A DNA stretch of 64,000 bases from Takakia lepidozioides (Eukaryota > Streptophyta > Takakiopsida > Takakiales > Takakiaceae). Shown in pieces: positions 1 to 12,508 of the stretch; the stretch's first letter is position 1; every line of letters begins with the position of its first letter. A program made the translations under genes and the position numbers. A model generated the notes under the pieces. The model was not told the DNA's origin. It worked only from the letters and a program-made list of their open reading frames with translations, and did not search any database. The stretch lies in the NCBI GenBank assembly GCA_030704615.1, contig CM060732.1, forward strand, positions 61,299,053 to 61,363,052, in the 5' to 3' direction.

Positions 1-107
1 GTTACGCCCAACGTACGCTCGCGTAAGACTCAAAAGCCACCACCCTCACTGCCACGGCAGTGAGGCTTAAATAGTATTAGGTCATAATCTAATTCTAGTG
101 CCATGTG

Positions 108-409
108 ACACTTACACATAGGTCCACCAGATGTCCTTCAGCATAGCCATAGAAAGAAGCCAGATCACCCAGTCCCATCCTAATCTGATCCTAAACTAGC
201 TGTTAGAATAAGACAGCCCCTAATAAAGCCATCACAGCCCTAAAATAAGTGCCTAAAAGCCCAGCTGTTGCCAGCTCATCCTCATGCGCAAGGTGTAAGT
301 CCATTCAGTTTTCATCCTGGCTTCGTCCATCCCTTAAATCATCCGGAGCGCATCCCTCCTCCATCCATCCATGTCAAAAAGTAAGGTGAGCAGGAATCCC
401 AGCTCCACA
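108..409. repeat. LTR-like segment of the first gypsy element, copy A
   Basis: This segment is repeated in direct orientation at 12987-13249 with a few substitutions and small internal deletions (302 against 263 bases). Both copies begin with ACACTTACACATAGG and end with AGCTCCACA. The pair brackets the remnants of the first element and the second element nested in it, so they are most simply read as parts of that element's two LTRs. Confidence 0.6.
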
Positions 410-725
410 TATGTGATGCCTGCTAGGGCCACAAGGAACTGCGAGCTCCTGCGAGTGATGAGCTCAGGGAGAACAAAAATGAAGCCTAGCCAAAACAAGC
501 TACACACCCGGCATACAAGGGATGAAATAAACCTAGGGAAGAAAACCTCACCCTGCAAGCTGGGTGGAGGACAAAACATCCCATAGGAAAAACCCTAAGT
601 GCTACAAAAGGTGTAGAAAACTAGCACGAAATTCAAACACTGCTCTAAAGAAGAGGCTGTCAGATTGCGAGCTGTCCAAGCTGTGGGGGTGAAGATCACC
701 TGACGGTTCTCAATATTCAAACATG

Positions 726-1993
726 TTAGATCAAAAGTAAGAGTGCATGGAACAAGTAATGAAACATAATGGAGCTAGCTAAGTGAGGAGTAGAGACATG
801 TTGTGGGAGCAAGACATACTGCCTGCCAAGAAGAATATCAGAGATAAGGTAAGGGCCATCAATTCGTCGTTTGGCCTTGGAAATCTGCTTACCAAGCTGG
901 AGTCTCACACAAACAGACTGGCCTACCTTGAATGACTCAGAATTCACAACACGGCGGTTGTAATTCTTGGCCTGAGCAGCTTGAGCAAACACAATGTTAG
1001 ATTTGGCAGTTTCCCTCAAACTACGCCGTTTAGCATCCATGGAAAGCAAGAAGGTTTCCCAATTCTCAGGCTCAGTAGCCGAGACCTGCAGCCAAGAAAT
1101 ATGCAAAGGGGTTCTACATTTCCTACCAAACAAAAGTTCAAAAGGTGAGACTTTGGTACTGGCATGGATAGAGGTCCTATAGGCAAAGAGCAGAATAGAC
1201 ACAACAATATCCCATTCATCAATGAGTGTCCCATTCTTCTCGAGCATCTGGCATATAGTTTTGTTAAATTGTTCTGTCAAACCATTGCATTGGGGATTGT
1301 AGGGAGCAGTAACGGCATGCTTAGTGTTGAGATTAAACAAGACAATCTCCATAAGTTGGTTACAGAACTCTGTACCTTGATCCGCGAGGATTTCCAGGGG
1401 TAACCATGACGAAGAATCACCTTATCAAAGAAGAATTGCACCACCTCATCACTATCCTTAGCAACCAGAGGTCGGAGCTCAACCCATTTCGTCAGGTAGT
1501 CCGTTGCAATCGCAAGGTATGCATGGCCCTTGGACGTGGATTTAAGGGGTCCGACTAGATCTAAGCCAACCCTGGCAAATGGTTCGGTCACCGGGATTGG
1601 CTGTAAAGGCAAGGGAGCATTGGTTCTAGGTATGATGGTCTTAGCATGACAGGGCACACACCTTGCAATGAAAGCTGAGACATCTTTAACTAAGCCTTTC
1701 CAGTGGTACTGCTCCTATAATCTCGTGATAGTTTTAGCAACCTCCAAATCGCCAGCATAAGTAGAAGCATGGTATAATTCAAGTAAAGCAGGGACAACGG
1801 ACCTAGAAGGGACTTCCACAGCAGATGTACCTTCCAAAGCAGTGACTCTGAACAATCTCCCTTCACTTTCCCGGTGGCTGGGTAAGTGCCTCATGAGTAG
1901 CTTGGATATGCCATTAAGGTGGGTGCCGATTTTGCACCTATGGAGAAGAGCATCGTATAATGGATCATCCATGCCTACATCACTCATGGCCAC
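726..1993 (-). pseudogene. Ty3/gypsy integrase remnant
   Basis: Three overlapping minus-strand reading frames together give an integrase. The frame at 1277-1657 has the start of the catalytic core (LDLVGPL, then an aspartate in IATDYLTKW). The frame at 726-1352 continues with APYNPQCNGLTEQFNK, the region of the catalytic glutamate, and a C-terminal domain. The frame at 1715-1993 is the upstream N-terminal region. A frameshift near 1390 separates the two core halves, so no intact enzyme can be made. Confidence 0.8.
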
Positions 1994-2232
1994 ACAACAA
2001 CAGGTTAGTGCAGGCGAGAAGAAAGTGGCAGCCCCCGTTCTCTTCCTTTCGGAATCGTGACTTCATTTTCAGTTGGCTGCCTATGAGGAGGCAAGCAGAC
2101 TGTAAGGCACAACTCAGTCCCTCGGTCAGGAAACAAACCAAGGCATGCGCAAGACAAGATGGGCAGTGCTAAGGTAAGGGAGCGTACCAGACCAAGCTGA
2201 AGGATACCAGACCAAAATGCATGCCAGGAATT

Positions 2233-3779
2233 TCAACCAACATCAAACTGTAGAAGATCCCAAGTGTCAAGTAAATATGAAGGAACATAAGGATAAACCA
2301 ACAAATGACACAAGGCATATGGGTCTGACACAGGTACAATAGAAAAGGGAGATCGTTCAGCAGGGGAGACAAGATCACTTAAGATAGTGTAGGGTGCAGG
2401 GATTTTGGATTCGCCTCTAGTCAAAGCATCAGCATCAACATTGTCCTTCCCACGCTTGTATGAGATGGTGAAGTCATAGCCTTGCAAAATTAGAGCCCAT
2501 CTAGCTAACCTGCCAGTGAGTTCACGAGGAGTTAGCAAGGCTTTTAAAGGGAGATGGTCAGTTTCAATGGTAAAATGACAGCCATGCAAATACCGCCTAA
2601 AATATTTGACGCCAAAGATAACGGCAAGGCCTTCCTTGTCAGTGATGGAGTAATTGCGTTCATGTTTATCAAGGCGGCGAGAGGCGTAGGCGATGGCATG
2701 CTCTTGACCATTTTGAATCTGGCTTAACACAGCAGAGATAGCGAGATCACTGGCATCAGTTTGCAAGAGAAATGGCAAGGTAAAATCAGGATAGGCAAGT
2801 ACAGGAGCAGATGCTTCTCAAATGCTGATGTTTCTGCAGTACCCCAGACAAAACGAGCATCCTTGGATAACAAGCGAGTGAGGGGAGCAGTTAACTTGGC
2901 AAACTGAAAAATGAAGCGACAATAGTAAGAACCCAAGCCCAAGAAGGCTTTAACGCATGTTTTATCCCGAGGGGCTAGATAGTTCCACACTGCTTGGATC
3001 TTTGCAAGGTCAGGGCTGATGCCAACAGCAGAAAACAGATGGCCCAAGAAATGGAGCTGTTCCATATAGAAATCACACGTCTTGGCTTTAACCTTAAGCC
3101 CAGCTGCACGAAGTCTGCACATAACCCGCTGTAAGTCCAACATATGGGCATCAAACGTGGTAGAGTAAATGTTGATGTCATCTATGTAAACCAAGGCACA
3201 TTCCCAACGAAGGTTTCCTAAAACGATATCCATTAGGCGCTGAAATGTAGCAGTGGCGTTGCAAAGGCCAAAAGGCATGGTTTCAAATTGAAAGAAGCCC
3301 ATCCTGCAGGTGAAGGCAATTTTCTCTTTAGCAGTAGCAGTTAAAGGAACTTGCCAAAAGCCAGAGGCTAAATCTAAGGAAGAGAAAATAGTGGCCCCAT
3401 TAAGTTGATCGAGCGTTTCATTGATGCGTGGCAAAGGGTAAACTTCCCTCTTAGTGATGGCATTTAAACGCCGAAAATCAACGCATAAACGGGTGGAGCC
3501 ATCCTTCTTACCCACCAAGACAATGGGATTGGCCCAAGGGGATATGGAGGGGGGTGATGACACCAGCATCAAGCATCTTGGTAATCTCATCCTGAATGAC
3601 CTTGCGTTCACGGACACTCTCCCTATAGGCATGTTATTTAATAGGCTTACCATCCGTGATGATGTCATGATCCAGAAAGGTGGTGCGACCCAAGTCATGA
3701 AGCCCTTGACTAAAGATGTCGAGATTGTCACGGAGAAACTGGTGCAGGCGATGAATCTGCTGGGGAGCAAGGTGATCAC
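2233..3779 (-). pseudogene. Ty3/gypsy reverse transcriptase and RNase H remnant
   Basis: The frame at 2724-3779 holds the reverse transcriptase: [20 protein letters not shown], then [30 protein letters not shown] and the catalytic YIDD box. The overlapping frame at 2233-2778 holds the RNase H ([27 protein letters not shown] and DNVDADALTRG). The two frames are offset near 2750, so the polyprotein is broken there. Motif order and spacing are normal for Ty3/gypsy pol. Confidence 0.88.
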
Positions 3780-4902
3780 CCACCTTGATATCCTTTAATA
3801 TTTGCTGGAAATGTTGCTCTGCCTCAGGAGTAAGCGGGCCTTTGTCAGTAGAAACAAAGTGAGAGGCAAAGGCCTGGAGTTGGTCCACAAGGGAGTCCAC
3901 CAGCCCAATATCATGAAGACTGAGACCTTTCTGAACATAGGTCAGCGCAGACAAAAGAGTAGCAGTGAGTCTAGCAAGGACCTGACCCCTACGCACACTG
4001 ATGCTGATGCGTTCAGGATTAGCAAGAAGTAACCTGACCTCACCTTTGAAACCTCGGTCTAAAACCCCAGAAGCAATCAGACAGTGCTTTTGGAGGGTAA
4101 GTTTCTTCCAGCCCTCAATCCCAAGGAAACGACCTGCAGGGCAAGCAAAAGCTAGACCTGTAGGTATTATGCGCTGAGAAAAAGCAAGGATGATGAAGTC
4201 AACAGGAGAACGTAGCAAAAAAGAGTTCTTTGCCACGGGCAATGGAGGTCCAGACTTCTTACCTGGTGGAGGGAATTGCCATTGATACAAGGTATCACCA
4301 AGTGGGTGGAACTGGCTGAACTTGGCCCAATTATAATGCAAACCCACCTGCTCCTTTATCTGCTCAACTTGAAGCTTGAGACGAGAATAGTTGGCCATAG
4401 AGGTCCCAGCAGCAATGGTAACATGGTTTAGATTCACCTTGTAGGGTTGCCCTTCACCATTGTGAAGACACATAATGTTATTCATGATGTCTATGCTGGC
4501 CTCTGCACCCTTCATCCAATCCAGACCCAGCAAAACTTGCTCACCCATGGTGACAATGCAGGTTAGCAAGACAGTTTACCCACTAATGCGGATAGGTAAG
4601 GTGACTAACCCAATAGGTTCATAAGCCGTGCCATCAGCGATGGTAACCACAAGGCCATAAGCAGAGCCAATCTTTAAGCCAAGAATGCGAACTGTGCTAA
4701 GTGGAATGGCAGACATGGTACATCCCGTATCAATAACACATGGAAAGGAAAGGTGGCCTACATGGCATTGTGTCATCAACGGGTGGATACGGTCCCGACT
4801 GACACGTTTATAGGCTTCACAATGCATGAGTTTGAAATCACGAGAAAGAACAGCACTTACCAGCGTGTTGGGGTTCTTACCATGGTCATCTGGCACCCTC
4901 AC
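3634..4902 (-). pseudogene. Ty3/gypsy aspartic protease region and protease-RT linker
   Basis: The frame at 4576-4902 has the retroviral-type protease active site VIDTGCTMSAIP. The next frame, 3634-4569, continues with LLGLDWMKG, the usual end of this protease fold, and then a long linker leading to reverse transcriptase. A stop or frameshift near 4570 splits the protease. The linker has no motif that I recognise. Confidence 0.7.
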
Positions 4903-5119
4903 AGACGACCTAGTTCGTTTAAAGTACCCTGTTGTTTCTTCTCCCTTTATAACTGTTCAATCAGGGCAGACAAGTTAGATTGGTAACGGCACCACCTGGT
5001 ATAATGTTTGATGGACTTGCAAATCATGCAAGCCACCACTGAGGTCCTGGTGTCATGACGCATGCCAGCATAGGCCTTGCTTTGAGTCTCGGATTTGACA
5101 GGGACTGCAGGGTTCCAAC

Positions 5120-5932
5120 CTACCTCAGCCTTGAAGGCTTGCAGTTCGCCCTGGATTTACGAAAGGATGACAATTCATGCACAATGGAATGGACCAGATC
5201 TGCTGCAATGCCTTTCACCCTAGGGTCCCCATCAGTAGGCTCTACACAGTGACTCTCACTAGCGAGATGAGTGTGTTTCGTGGTGGCAACTTTAGACAGG
5301 CCTGCCTTAGCAACTTTGAGACGTAATCGTTCTTCAATCAATTCCACCATCTCATCTTTAGTGATGTAAGACTGTCTTTGCAAAAACACTTTCTCAGCAG
5401 GTGGCAAGCCTTTTACAAAACAATGTTTCAAAATAGCAGGTCTCTCTAATGTAATCAAAACCAACTTACAAATTTCAGTTCGTAAATCAGTGTAGTATTT
5501 CCACACACTGTCGCCATAATGAAATTTTAAGTCTGGTGTGGTGTAAGCTATGGGCTTTTCCGCACGAAAGAATTTGCGAACCAACTCTCTAGCCTCGACC
5601 CACGTAAGATCAGTTTTGTCCTTAATGTTGGACTCAAATAGCTGCCTGGCCTCTCCCTCGAGACAGATCCGAAAGGACTTGACTTGGAAGCGTGGAGGAA
5701 CTCCATTCATTTCAGTGTTGATTTCAAAAAATTCCAAGAAGGACTCAAAATCCTCCCCTAAGTTGTACTCAGGGTATTGCTGCTAATGCATTCGCTCTCC
5801 ATGATCAGATTTTCGTGGAGTAGTGTCCGGAGCCTCAGATTGTTTCAGCAACATCTTCAAAAAGGGGGGGCAATTTGAAATCACCCCCATGGCTTCACAC
5901 AGCTCGTCCAAATCAAATGTGGGCTGAGGCAC
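5120..5932 (-). pseudogene. Ty3/gypsy gag remnant, cut by a nested LTR
   Basis: The frame at 5120-5737 has the composition of a retrotransposon gag domain (helical, charged, ICLEGEARQLFESNIKD, then LVRKFFRAEKPIAY). A short upstream frame at 5783-5932 carries its N-terminal side and is cut at 5932, the first base before the LTR of the chromodomain element. Stops lie between the two parts. No zinc knuckle is obvious. Confidence 0.65.
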
Positions 5933-6658
5933 TGTCGCGGCCCTTTGCCTTGAGGGCAGGGGGTCGGGACACGAGAGGGGCTGCCCCTGTGGTGGGGGCA
6001 GTGGCGACAATAGATGCGGGGGCTGAAGCACCCTTGAGTGCCCAAGGCACTCAAGGAGGTAGAGGCGCTCACTAGGTGGATCCCCGCACACCGGATTGCG
6101 GTGGGGGTGGTTCCACGAGGGGTGGTGTTAGCTTAGTGGGACTTAATGGGGGTGGCATAGGACTCACCATGGGGGCGGAGACCTTGTGGTGGAAGTCGTG
6201 GGGAGTCTTGGGACTCATCACGGTCCAATGGGACCGTGGTGGGTGGGCCAAGACTCACCGCGACTCATCACCGGGAATCGAGGGTTTTCGTGGTGGTTCG
6301 CCATAAAATGGCATGGTTGTTTGTGAAACCCCCGCGGATAGTCACAGGAGTATATATAGGGAGTAGTAACCCTGAGAACGGTGCAAGCGTGTTGGTGACC
6401 AAAAATTAGCGAGTAAGCGTGCGAGCCGGAAAGCGACCAAGGTGTGGGGAGCTATTCTGGACTGCCATCGACCAAAGGAAATTTCCATTAGGCCCAAATT
6501 GGGAGAGGGTCTTGTGGAGGAGTAAAGGGGGACCGTTATGTCCCGGTGAGCAGCCGAAGCTCCGAGTCGGCCCGGCGGCCAGTTAGGGAGTTAGGCGCGC
6601 GCATCAAAGCGAGTAACTATGACTTGAAGGGGAGCTTACCGAAGTGAGGTGCGCGACA
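5933..6658 (+). repeat. 5' LTR of the chromovirus
   Basis: The LTR begins TGTCGCGG and ends GCGCGACA, so its tips are inverted repeats, and a primer-binding site follows two bases later. Its first part recurs at 12108-12508, its last part in inverted orientation at 12678-12986, and nearly the whole LTR in reverse at 60815-61486. A TATA-like TATATATAGG near 6350 probably marks the U3 promoter. Confidence 0.88.
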
Positions 6659-6660
6659 CT

Positions 6661-6672
6661 TGGTATCAGAGC
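6661..6672 (+). other. Primer-binding site (initiator tRNA-Met type)
   Basis: TGGTATCAGAGC is the usual plant LTR-retrotransposon primer site, complementary to the 3' end of initiator methionine tRNA. It sits two bases after the LTR end, exactly where reverse transcription would be primed. Confidence 0.9.
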
Positions 6673-6713
6673 TTAGAGTTCAGTACGCGATCGTCCTTGG
6701 GATCGGCCTCATC

Positions 6714-7541
6714 ATGGGGTCGGGCAAGCCAAAGCGAAAGCGGAACAGCCCGAGAGATGATGATCCTGGTGAGCCCGATGGGGGCGACGTGTCACCGAAG
6801 CGGCCATTTGAGGAAGTGATGCGTGCTTTTGAAAATGAGGCCACTCAAGAACGGGATGAATCTGAGGAGTTGGAGCCCGAGTCTCTGAGAGCTCCGACAG
6901 ACCAACAAATGCCTCCCATGCCAGCAACCTTTTGGGAAGGGTTGTTGGCACAGTTTGGCGGGACGTTGAAAGACGTGTTGAAGGCGGCTAATGTCACTTC
7001 CACTAAGGCAAAATTTAAGGTGAAGCCTAAGGAACCCGACACCTTCGAGGGCGTTCGAAATCAGAAGGCACTCAACACCTGGAGCTTGGAGCTAGAGCAG
7101 TACTTCCGAGCGGCCAAGTTGAGTGACGAGGATCGGGTGGAAGTGGCTCCCACTTATTTGAGGGGCTATGCTCAACAATGGTGGCAGAAACGCCTTCACG
7201 ACCGAGGTCCAAACCCGGAAACCTTGAACTGGAGTGGGTTCAAGGAACTGATGAAGAGACAGTTTGTGTTCCTCAACGCATCCTGGCTTGCTCGGGACAA
7301 GATGAGGAATCTGAAGCAAACGGATGACATTCGGGGATATGTTCAGGCTTTCAATGTGCTGTTGCTCGAAGTCGCGGACATGGCAGAACCAGAAATGGTC
7401 TTCAACTTCGTGGCGGGACTGGCCCCGTGGGCCAGACGGAAGTTGGAGGAGAAGCCACCTAAGACTTTGAACGAGGCAATTGAGAGGGCTGAATGTTTCT
7501 CGGATGTCCCTAGGGGCGGAAGACAAGGCCGTACGAGCTGA
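6714..7541 (+). pseudogene. Chromovirus gag
   Basis: The frame probably starts at ATG 6714, 40 bases after the primer site, and runs to a stop at 7541. It has a basic, acidic-patched N-terminus and then a retrotransposon gag domain (YLRGYAQQWWQKRLHD, FVAGLAPWARRKLEE). The nucleocapsid part lies in another frame downstream, so the full gag cannot be translated without a shift. Confidence 0.8.
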
Positions 7542-7565
7542 ACCACAAGAAGACCCGGCGGGAGG

Positions 7566-8274
7566 GTGACTCTTTTCGACCGGAAAAGAAGTGGGATAGG
7601 CCACGCGGCGACAATGGCACCTGGAAATCGAAGGGAGGGCCTTCACACGCCAAGACGACACCCGGTGCTCCGAAAGGAAAATCAGGTGCGACGCCTTATG
7701 GCGGACAAAATGCGACCTTCGATGGAGTGTGCTTCAATTGTGGGGAGTCCGGGCACATGGCCAAGAAGTGCACGAATCCCCGACAATTGAATATGACTCG
7801 GGCAACCACGGAGTCGTCCGAAGCTTCCATCAGTCGCTTGGTGGAGGCGGTGGTCGCCATGACTTGCAAGGTAGACAACTACTCTTGTGAGTTGTATCAG
7901 GAAACTGGCGCCTTGCGAAAAGGGAGTCAGTTAATGTTAGTGAGTGGGATAATCTCCGGAACTAACGTGTCGTTGTTGGTGGACACAGGAGCGTCGCAGA
8001 ACCACAATTGGCGACGAGGTTGGCGTTCGATGTTCCTCTTCAACTCGAGAGTTGGGAAGGACGTGAGAACTTCACCATTTGCGAGATCGATGGAGTGGAT
8101 CTCATTTTGGGGATGACATTTCTGAGCAGATCCGGAGCGGTCATAGATGGCCGCAAGAGGGTAGTCACGCTACCGTGTGAGCATGGTGGCGAAGTTTTTA
8201 CGAGTGTCGAAAACGCCCAATCCCGTGGGAGGGCGAATAAACCTTCTGTCAGCAAGGGAGTGGGCCGTGGATGA
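7566..8274 (+). pseudogene. Chromovirus nucleocapsid zinc knuckle and aspartic protease
   Basis: The frame at 7727-8116 has a CCHC zinc knuckle (CFNCGESGHMAKKC) and, about 70 residues on, the protease active site LLVDTGASQN. The protease then continues in a different frame (8008-8274: CEIDGVDLILGMTFL), showing a frameshift near 8005. That frame ends at a stop at 8272, just before the reverse transcriptase frame. Confidence 0.85.
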
Positions 8275-8292
8275 GTCACACGAGCCCCAATT

Positions 8293-9708
8293 TTGCTTTA
8301 TGTAAGACAAGTAAAGGGAGAAGGCGATGGGGAGCCGAGCCCAGATTGGATCAAGGGGATTTTGGAGACATACCAGGATGTGATGCCGGAGGATTTACCA
8401 AGCGGCTTGCCACCGCGAAGAGGAGTTGACCACAAGATTGAGGTGATACTGGGATCGGAGCTGCCTGCCAAGGCACCCTACCGGTTGAGCCACAGAGAGT
8501 TGGTCGAGCTGAAGACTCAGTTCAAGGATCTAATGTCAAAGGGGTACATCCGGCCGAGTAAGTCACCTTATGGAGCCCCGGTGCTATTCGCAGACAAGAA
8601 GGATGGGACGCTACGGATGTGTGTCGATTACAGGGCTCTAAATAAGGTGACTATAAAAAACCGGTACCCTTTGCCAAGGATCGACGACCTCTTTGATCGG
8701 TTGGCAGGAGCGAAGTATTTCAGCCGGATCGATTTGCGCTCCGGCTACCATCAAATTCGAGTGGCGGAAGGAGACGAGGAGAAGACCGCGTGCAGGACAA
8801 GATATGGTTCATATGAGTTCTTGGTGATGCCTTTTGGGCTCACCAACGCACCCGCGACCTTTAGCACGCTAATGAACAGCCTTTTTCAGGAGTGGTTGGA
8901 TGACTTTGTGATCGTGTACATCGACGACCTTTTGGTGTACTCGAAAACAAAGGAAGAGCACCTGGAGCACCTGGAGCACCTAAAAAGGGTGTTCCAGAAA
9001 TTGCGGGAAGAGAAGCTGTATGCCAAAGCTTCAAAGTGCGAATTTGGGGTCACGAAAGTGGAGTTCCTGGGGCATGTGATTACACAGGATGGGATCAAAA
9101 TGGATGACAGAAAGGTGAGGGCGATTTTGGACTGGGAGCCTCCGGTTCCGGGAGTGCGATCCTTCCTATGACTCGCCTCCTATTATCGGAAGTATGTGAG
9201 AAATTTCGAGATCGCGGGGCCGCTGTCAGACCTCCTGTGTAAATCCAAAGTCTGGGTATGGAACACCTTTTGTGGCCAAGCTTTTGCCAAGTTGAAGCAG
9301 CGGATGGCGGAAGCTCCAGTCCTCAAAATTCCGGAGTTCGACCGTCCATTTGAGATCCATACAGATGCGTCGGACTTCGCAATTGGGGGTGTACTCATGC
9401 AAGATGGACGTCTAATGACTTACGAAAGTAAGAAATTGAATGAAGTGTAGCAACGATGGCCTACGCACGAGAAAGAAATGAAGGCGGTGGTGCATTGCCT
9501 TGAGCTTTGGCGCCACTATATTGGTTCCAACCCGATGAAGGTGTTCACGGACAATGTTACGGTGAAGTATTTTGCCACGCAGCCTAAGTTGTCCCCAAAA
9601 CAAATTAGGTGGCAAGATACTTTGGCACTGTTCGACGTGGATATCCAGTACAAACCGGGACGAGACAATGTGGTGACCGATGCTTTAAGTAGAAAGCAGC
9701 AGCTCATG
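8293..9708 (+). pseudogene. Chromovirus reverse transcriptase and RNase H
   Basis: 8293-9171 is a nearly complete reverse transcriptase: [49 protein letters not shown] and the catalytic [14 protein letters not shown] at 9169 interrupts the thumb region. RNase H follows (HTDASDFAIGGVLMQ near 9360, VFTDNVTVKYF near 9540, DNVVTDALSR near 9665) with a second stop, TAG, at 9448. Both stops are single-codon lesions in otherwise good frame. Confidence 0.92.
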
Positions 9709-11192
9709 ATGGTGTATAGGGGTGAGACGACGCTCCAAAGGAAGATCCGGAAGGCTTACCGGAAGGATGAGATTGCAAAGTCCGTGATGCGAGACTTGAG
9801 GATGGGGGTTAAATTGCAGTTCCACTTGCAAAATGGACTGCTCCGGTACAAGCAAAAGCGTCTCTACGTGCCAAAGAGAGGGATCAGAGATAATCTCTTA
9901 AGAGAATGCCAGGATGGTCCGCTTGCGGGCCACGGCGGAGTCAAGCGCACCGCGGCACTCTTGAAGAAAACGTATTTCTGGCCCAAACTGAGAGAGGAGG
10001 CCGAGGAGTATGTCAAGACATGCACCACATGCCAACAAAACTGGAGCGAGTACAAAAAGCAAGCGGGGCTATTACAACCCTTGCCGATTCCAGAAGGGTC
10101 TTGGAAAGTGTCTCGATGGATTTCATGACTGCTATGCCGCTGTCAAAAGGATTCGATGCAATCATGGTGGTGGTGGATAGGCTCAGTAAAATGGGTCATT
10201 TCATCCCCACCAAGGAGACGGCAACGGCACAGGAGACGGGGCGACTTTACTTCACCCACGTTTTCAAGCATCATGGACTCCCGAAGGATATTGTCTCGGA
10301 CCGCGATCCAAAGTTTACGAGTAAATTTTGGAGGGCACTTTGGAAGAAGATGGGGACGAGGCTCAAGATGAGCACCGCATTCCGACCTACGACGGACGGC
10401 CAAACGGAAAGGGTGAATTCCGTGGTGAAGCATATCTTGCGGAATTACGCGGAATTACGTGTCGACAGACCAATCGGACTGGGTGGAGCACTTGGATGCG
10501 GCAGAGTTCTGTTATAATAACACAAAACATTCCGCAACGGGAGTTTCCCCCTTCATATTGGTTTATGGAAAAGCACCTCTGGTGCCGACAAGTTGGCCGC
10601 CCAAGACGTTGAGGAACCGGCAGCAGCGGCAGTGCTGGAAGAACGCGAGCGTTTGTTGAAGCTCGCAAAGTACAACATTGCCAAAGCTAGGAAACTGTAT
10701 GAACGACAGGCGAATCGGAAGCGGAGGGAGATTAAGTTTGAGGCAAACACGGAGATCTGGTTGAACATCAAGAATTTTCGACTACCTCCCGAAGTGAGTC
10801 CGAAGTTCGTACCTCCGTATGCGGGACCCTTTCGCATCCGGAAGGTTATGAATGAGGATGTGTATGAATTGGAGCTGCCGGAAAACAACAAGGTGCATCC
10901 GGTATTCCACGTCTCCCTTTTGAAGCCTTACTTCAAAGATGAAGCGCGTCCGAATCGACATCAAGTGTTGCGTCCGCCACCTGTGCTGTTGGATCATGAA
11001 AATGAACCTGAGTACGAGGTGGAGGTAGTGCTTAAGTCGAGGAGGTTCAAGAATCGAGAAACGGAGTATCTCGTGAAATGGAAGGGCTATCATCATGTGG
11101 AGGCATCTTGGGTGCGTGCCTCAGAAATGGAGAACGCATCCGAGGCGGTTGCAGCTTTCGAAGGGCGACCTCAAAAGCGGAAGAAGCATTGA
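9709..11192 (+). pseudogene. Chromovirus integrase with C-terminal chromodomain
   Basis: The HHCC zinc domain is at about 9930-10050 (HGGVKRTAALLKKTYFWP, then CTTCQ). The catalytic core follows, with aspartates in VSMDFMT and VSDRDPKF and the glutamate in TDGQTERVNS. A frameshift near 10110, a 10-base tandem duplication at 10440-10459 and another shift near 10590 break it. The chromodomain lies near 11000-11150 (EYLVKWKGYHHVEASWV). It identifies the element as a chromovirus; in this family the chromodomain steers integration to heterochromatin. Confidence 0.9.
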
Positions 11193-12107
11193 TGGGGATA
11201 TCAACCTTGGAGCGTGGGGGAGGAAATGCATGCTTAGCTCGGCTTAGCTAGCTCAGGAATCCGATTGCAAAAACTTGTATTGTACAAATTTTGTTATAAA
11301 TGAAATGGTTTCCAAATGTTGTGCGTCCTATTTTGTTTGGAATGGTGATGCATGGTATGGTTGGCTAGTGTGTAGAATGCATGCTAGCTTACAAAAGTGG
11401 GAGAGGTAAATTGGGTAATTGTATGTTTGCGCAGTGCTGAAATCGGGTGACTCCCACCCAAGGGGCAAGGAAACTTGCGCCTTCTTTGGGAGTTCACGTG
11501 ATAGTGCGCACCTGGCGCGTGCGCGTACTATAACTGCGCTACCGAGGGGGTTGCCTTGTAGTGCGGGCTAACGCGGAAGCTACGTGCTTCCGTTCACGTA
11601 CTATAATCGTGTAGCCTCGGGACGAAGTCGTAGTGCGGCTTCGGCGTGTTCCCATACCTCAGGCCAACATTCCAAGGCGGACTCAATTGTAGTGATTGGG
11701 GTGCACGGTTGGTTCAAGGTTATCTTCCTAGTCAAAAAGGGTTCAAGGTGAACCCTTGCTCAAGGTGATGCCAAAAAAAAAAAACCAATGGCATCACGAG
11801 CAGTCGCAAACAAATGTTGTTGCAATAAGGCGATTCGATCCTCGGGGAGGATCGTTCCTTGGCCTTGAAGTGGGCCAAGAAGAGTGCACTAGGAGGAGCT
11901 TGAGAGGCTCCACCCTTGGCCGGGACTTGGAGGAAGTCGGCCGAACTAGCTAGTGGAGAGTAGAGTCAAGTGGGAGTTTGATTCTTAGCCATGGGACGCC
12001 ATGGTGCGGAAACAAACTCCTTGATGTGGGACGCCACAACTTGGATGTTCGTTTCTACAAAATAGACAAGTCGATGAGGACATCGACTCCCTGTTGGTAG
12101 GGGTGTG
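11193..12107 (+). other. Chromovirus 3' untranslated region
   Basis: About 915 bases lie between the chromodomain stop and the 3' LTR. There is no coding sequence. 11500-11660 holds short inverted and direct repeats (two CGTACTATAA units and a GGAAGCTACGTGCTTCC hairpin). The purine-rich GGTAGGGGTGTG just before 12108 is the likely polypurine tract. The last 75 or so bases recur in reverse at 61487-61562. Confidence 0.6.
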
Positions 12108-12508
12108 TGTTGCGGCCCTTTGCCTTGAGGGCAGGGGGTCGGGACACGAGAGGGGTTGCCCCTGTGGTGGGGGCAGTGACGACAATAGATGCGGGGGCTG
12201 AAGCACCCTTGAGTGCCCAAGGCACTCAAGGAGGCAGAGGCGCTCACTAGGTGGAGCCCCGCACATCGGATTGCGGTGGGGGTGGTTCCACGAGGGGTGG
12301 TGTTGCTTAGTAGGACTTAGTGGGGGTGGCATAGGACTCACCATGGGGGCGGAGACCTTGTGGTGGGAGTCATGGAGTCTTGGGACTCATCACGGTCCAA
12401 TGGGACCGTGGTGCGTGGGCCAAGACTCACCGCGACTCATCACCGGGAATCGAGGGTTTTCGTGGTGGTTCGCCATAAAATGGCATGGTTGTTTGTGAGA
12501 TCCCCGCG
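12108..12508 (+). repeat. 3' LTR of the chromovirus, 5' part only
   Basis: It begins TGTTGCGGCC and follows the 5' LTR closely through the point where that LTR reads CCCCGCGGA. Beyond 12508 the match stops: 12509-12677 is unrelated AG-rich sequence, followed by an inverted LTR half. Confidence 0.82.

Larger units (their letters stand above)
1..5932 (-). mobile_element. Degenerate Ty3/gypsy LTR retrotransposon, minus strand, truncated at gag
   Basis: Reading the minus strand from right to left gives the Ty3/gypsy order gag, aspartic protease, reverse transcriptase, RNase H, integrase. The frames are separated by stops and frameshifts, so the element is dead. The gag end is cut at 5932, where the LTR of a second element begins. 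The left flank should hold its 3' LTR: 108-409 recurs at 12987-13249, the other side of the inserted element, as expected if both are pieces of its LTRs. The exact LTR ends cannot be fixed because the window starts inside the element. I saw no chromodomain after integrase, unlike the neighbouring element. Confidence 0.85.
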
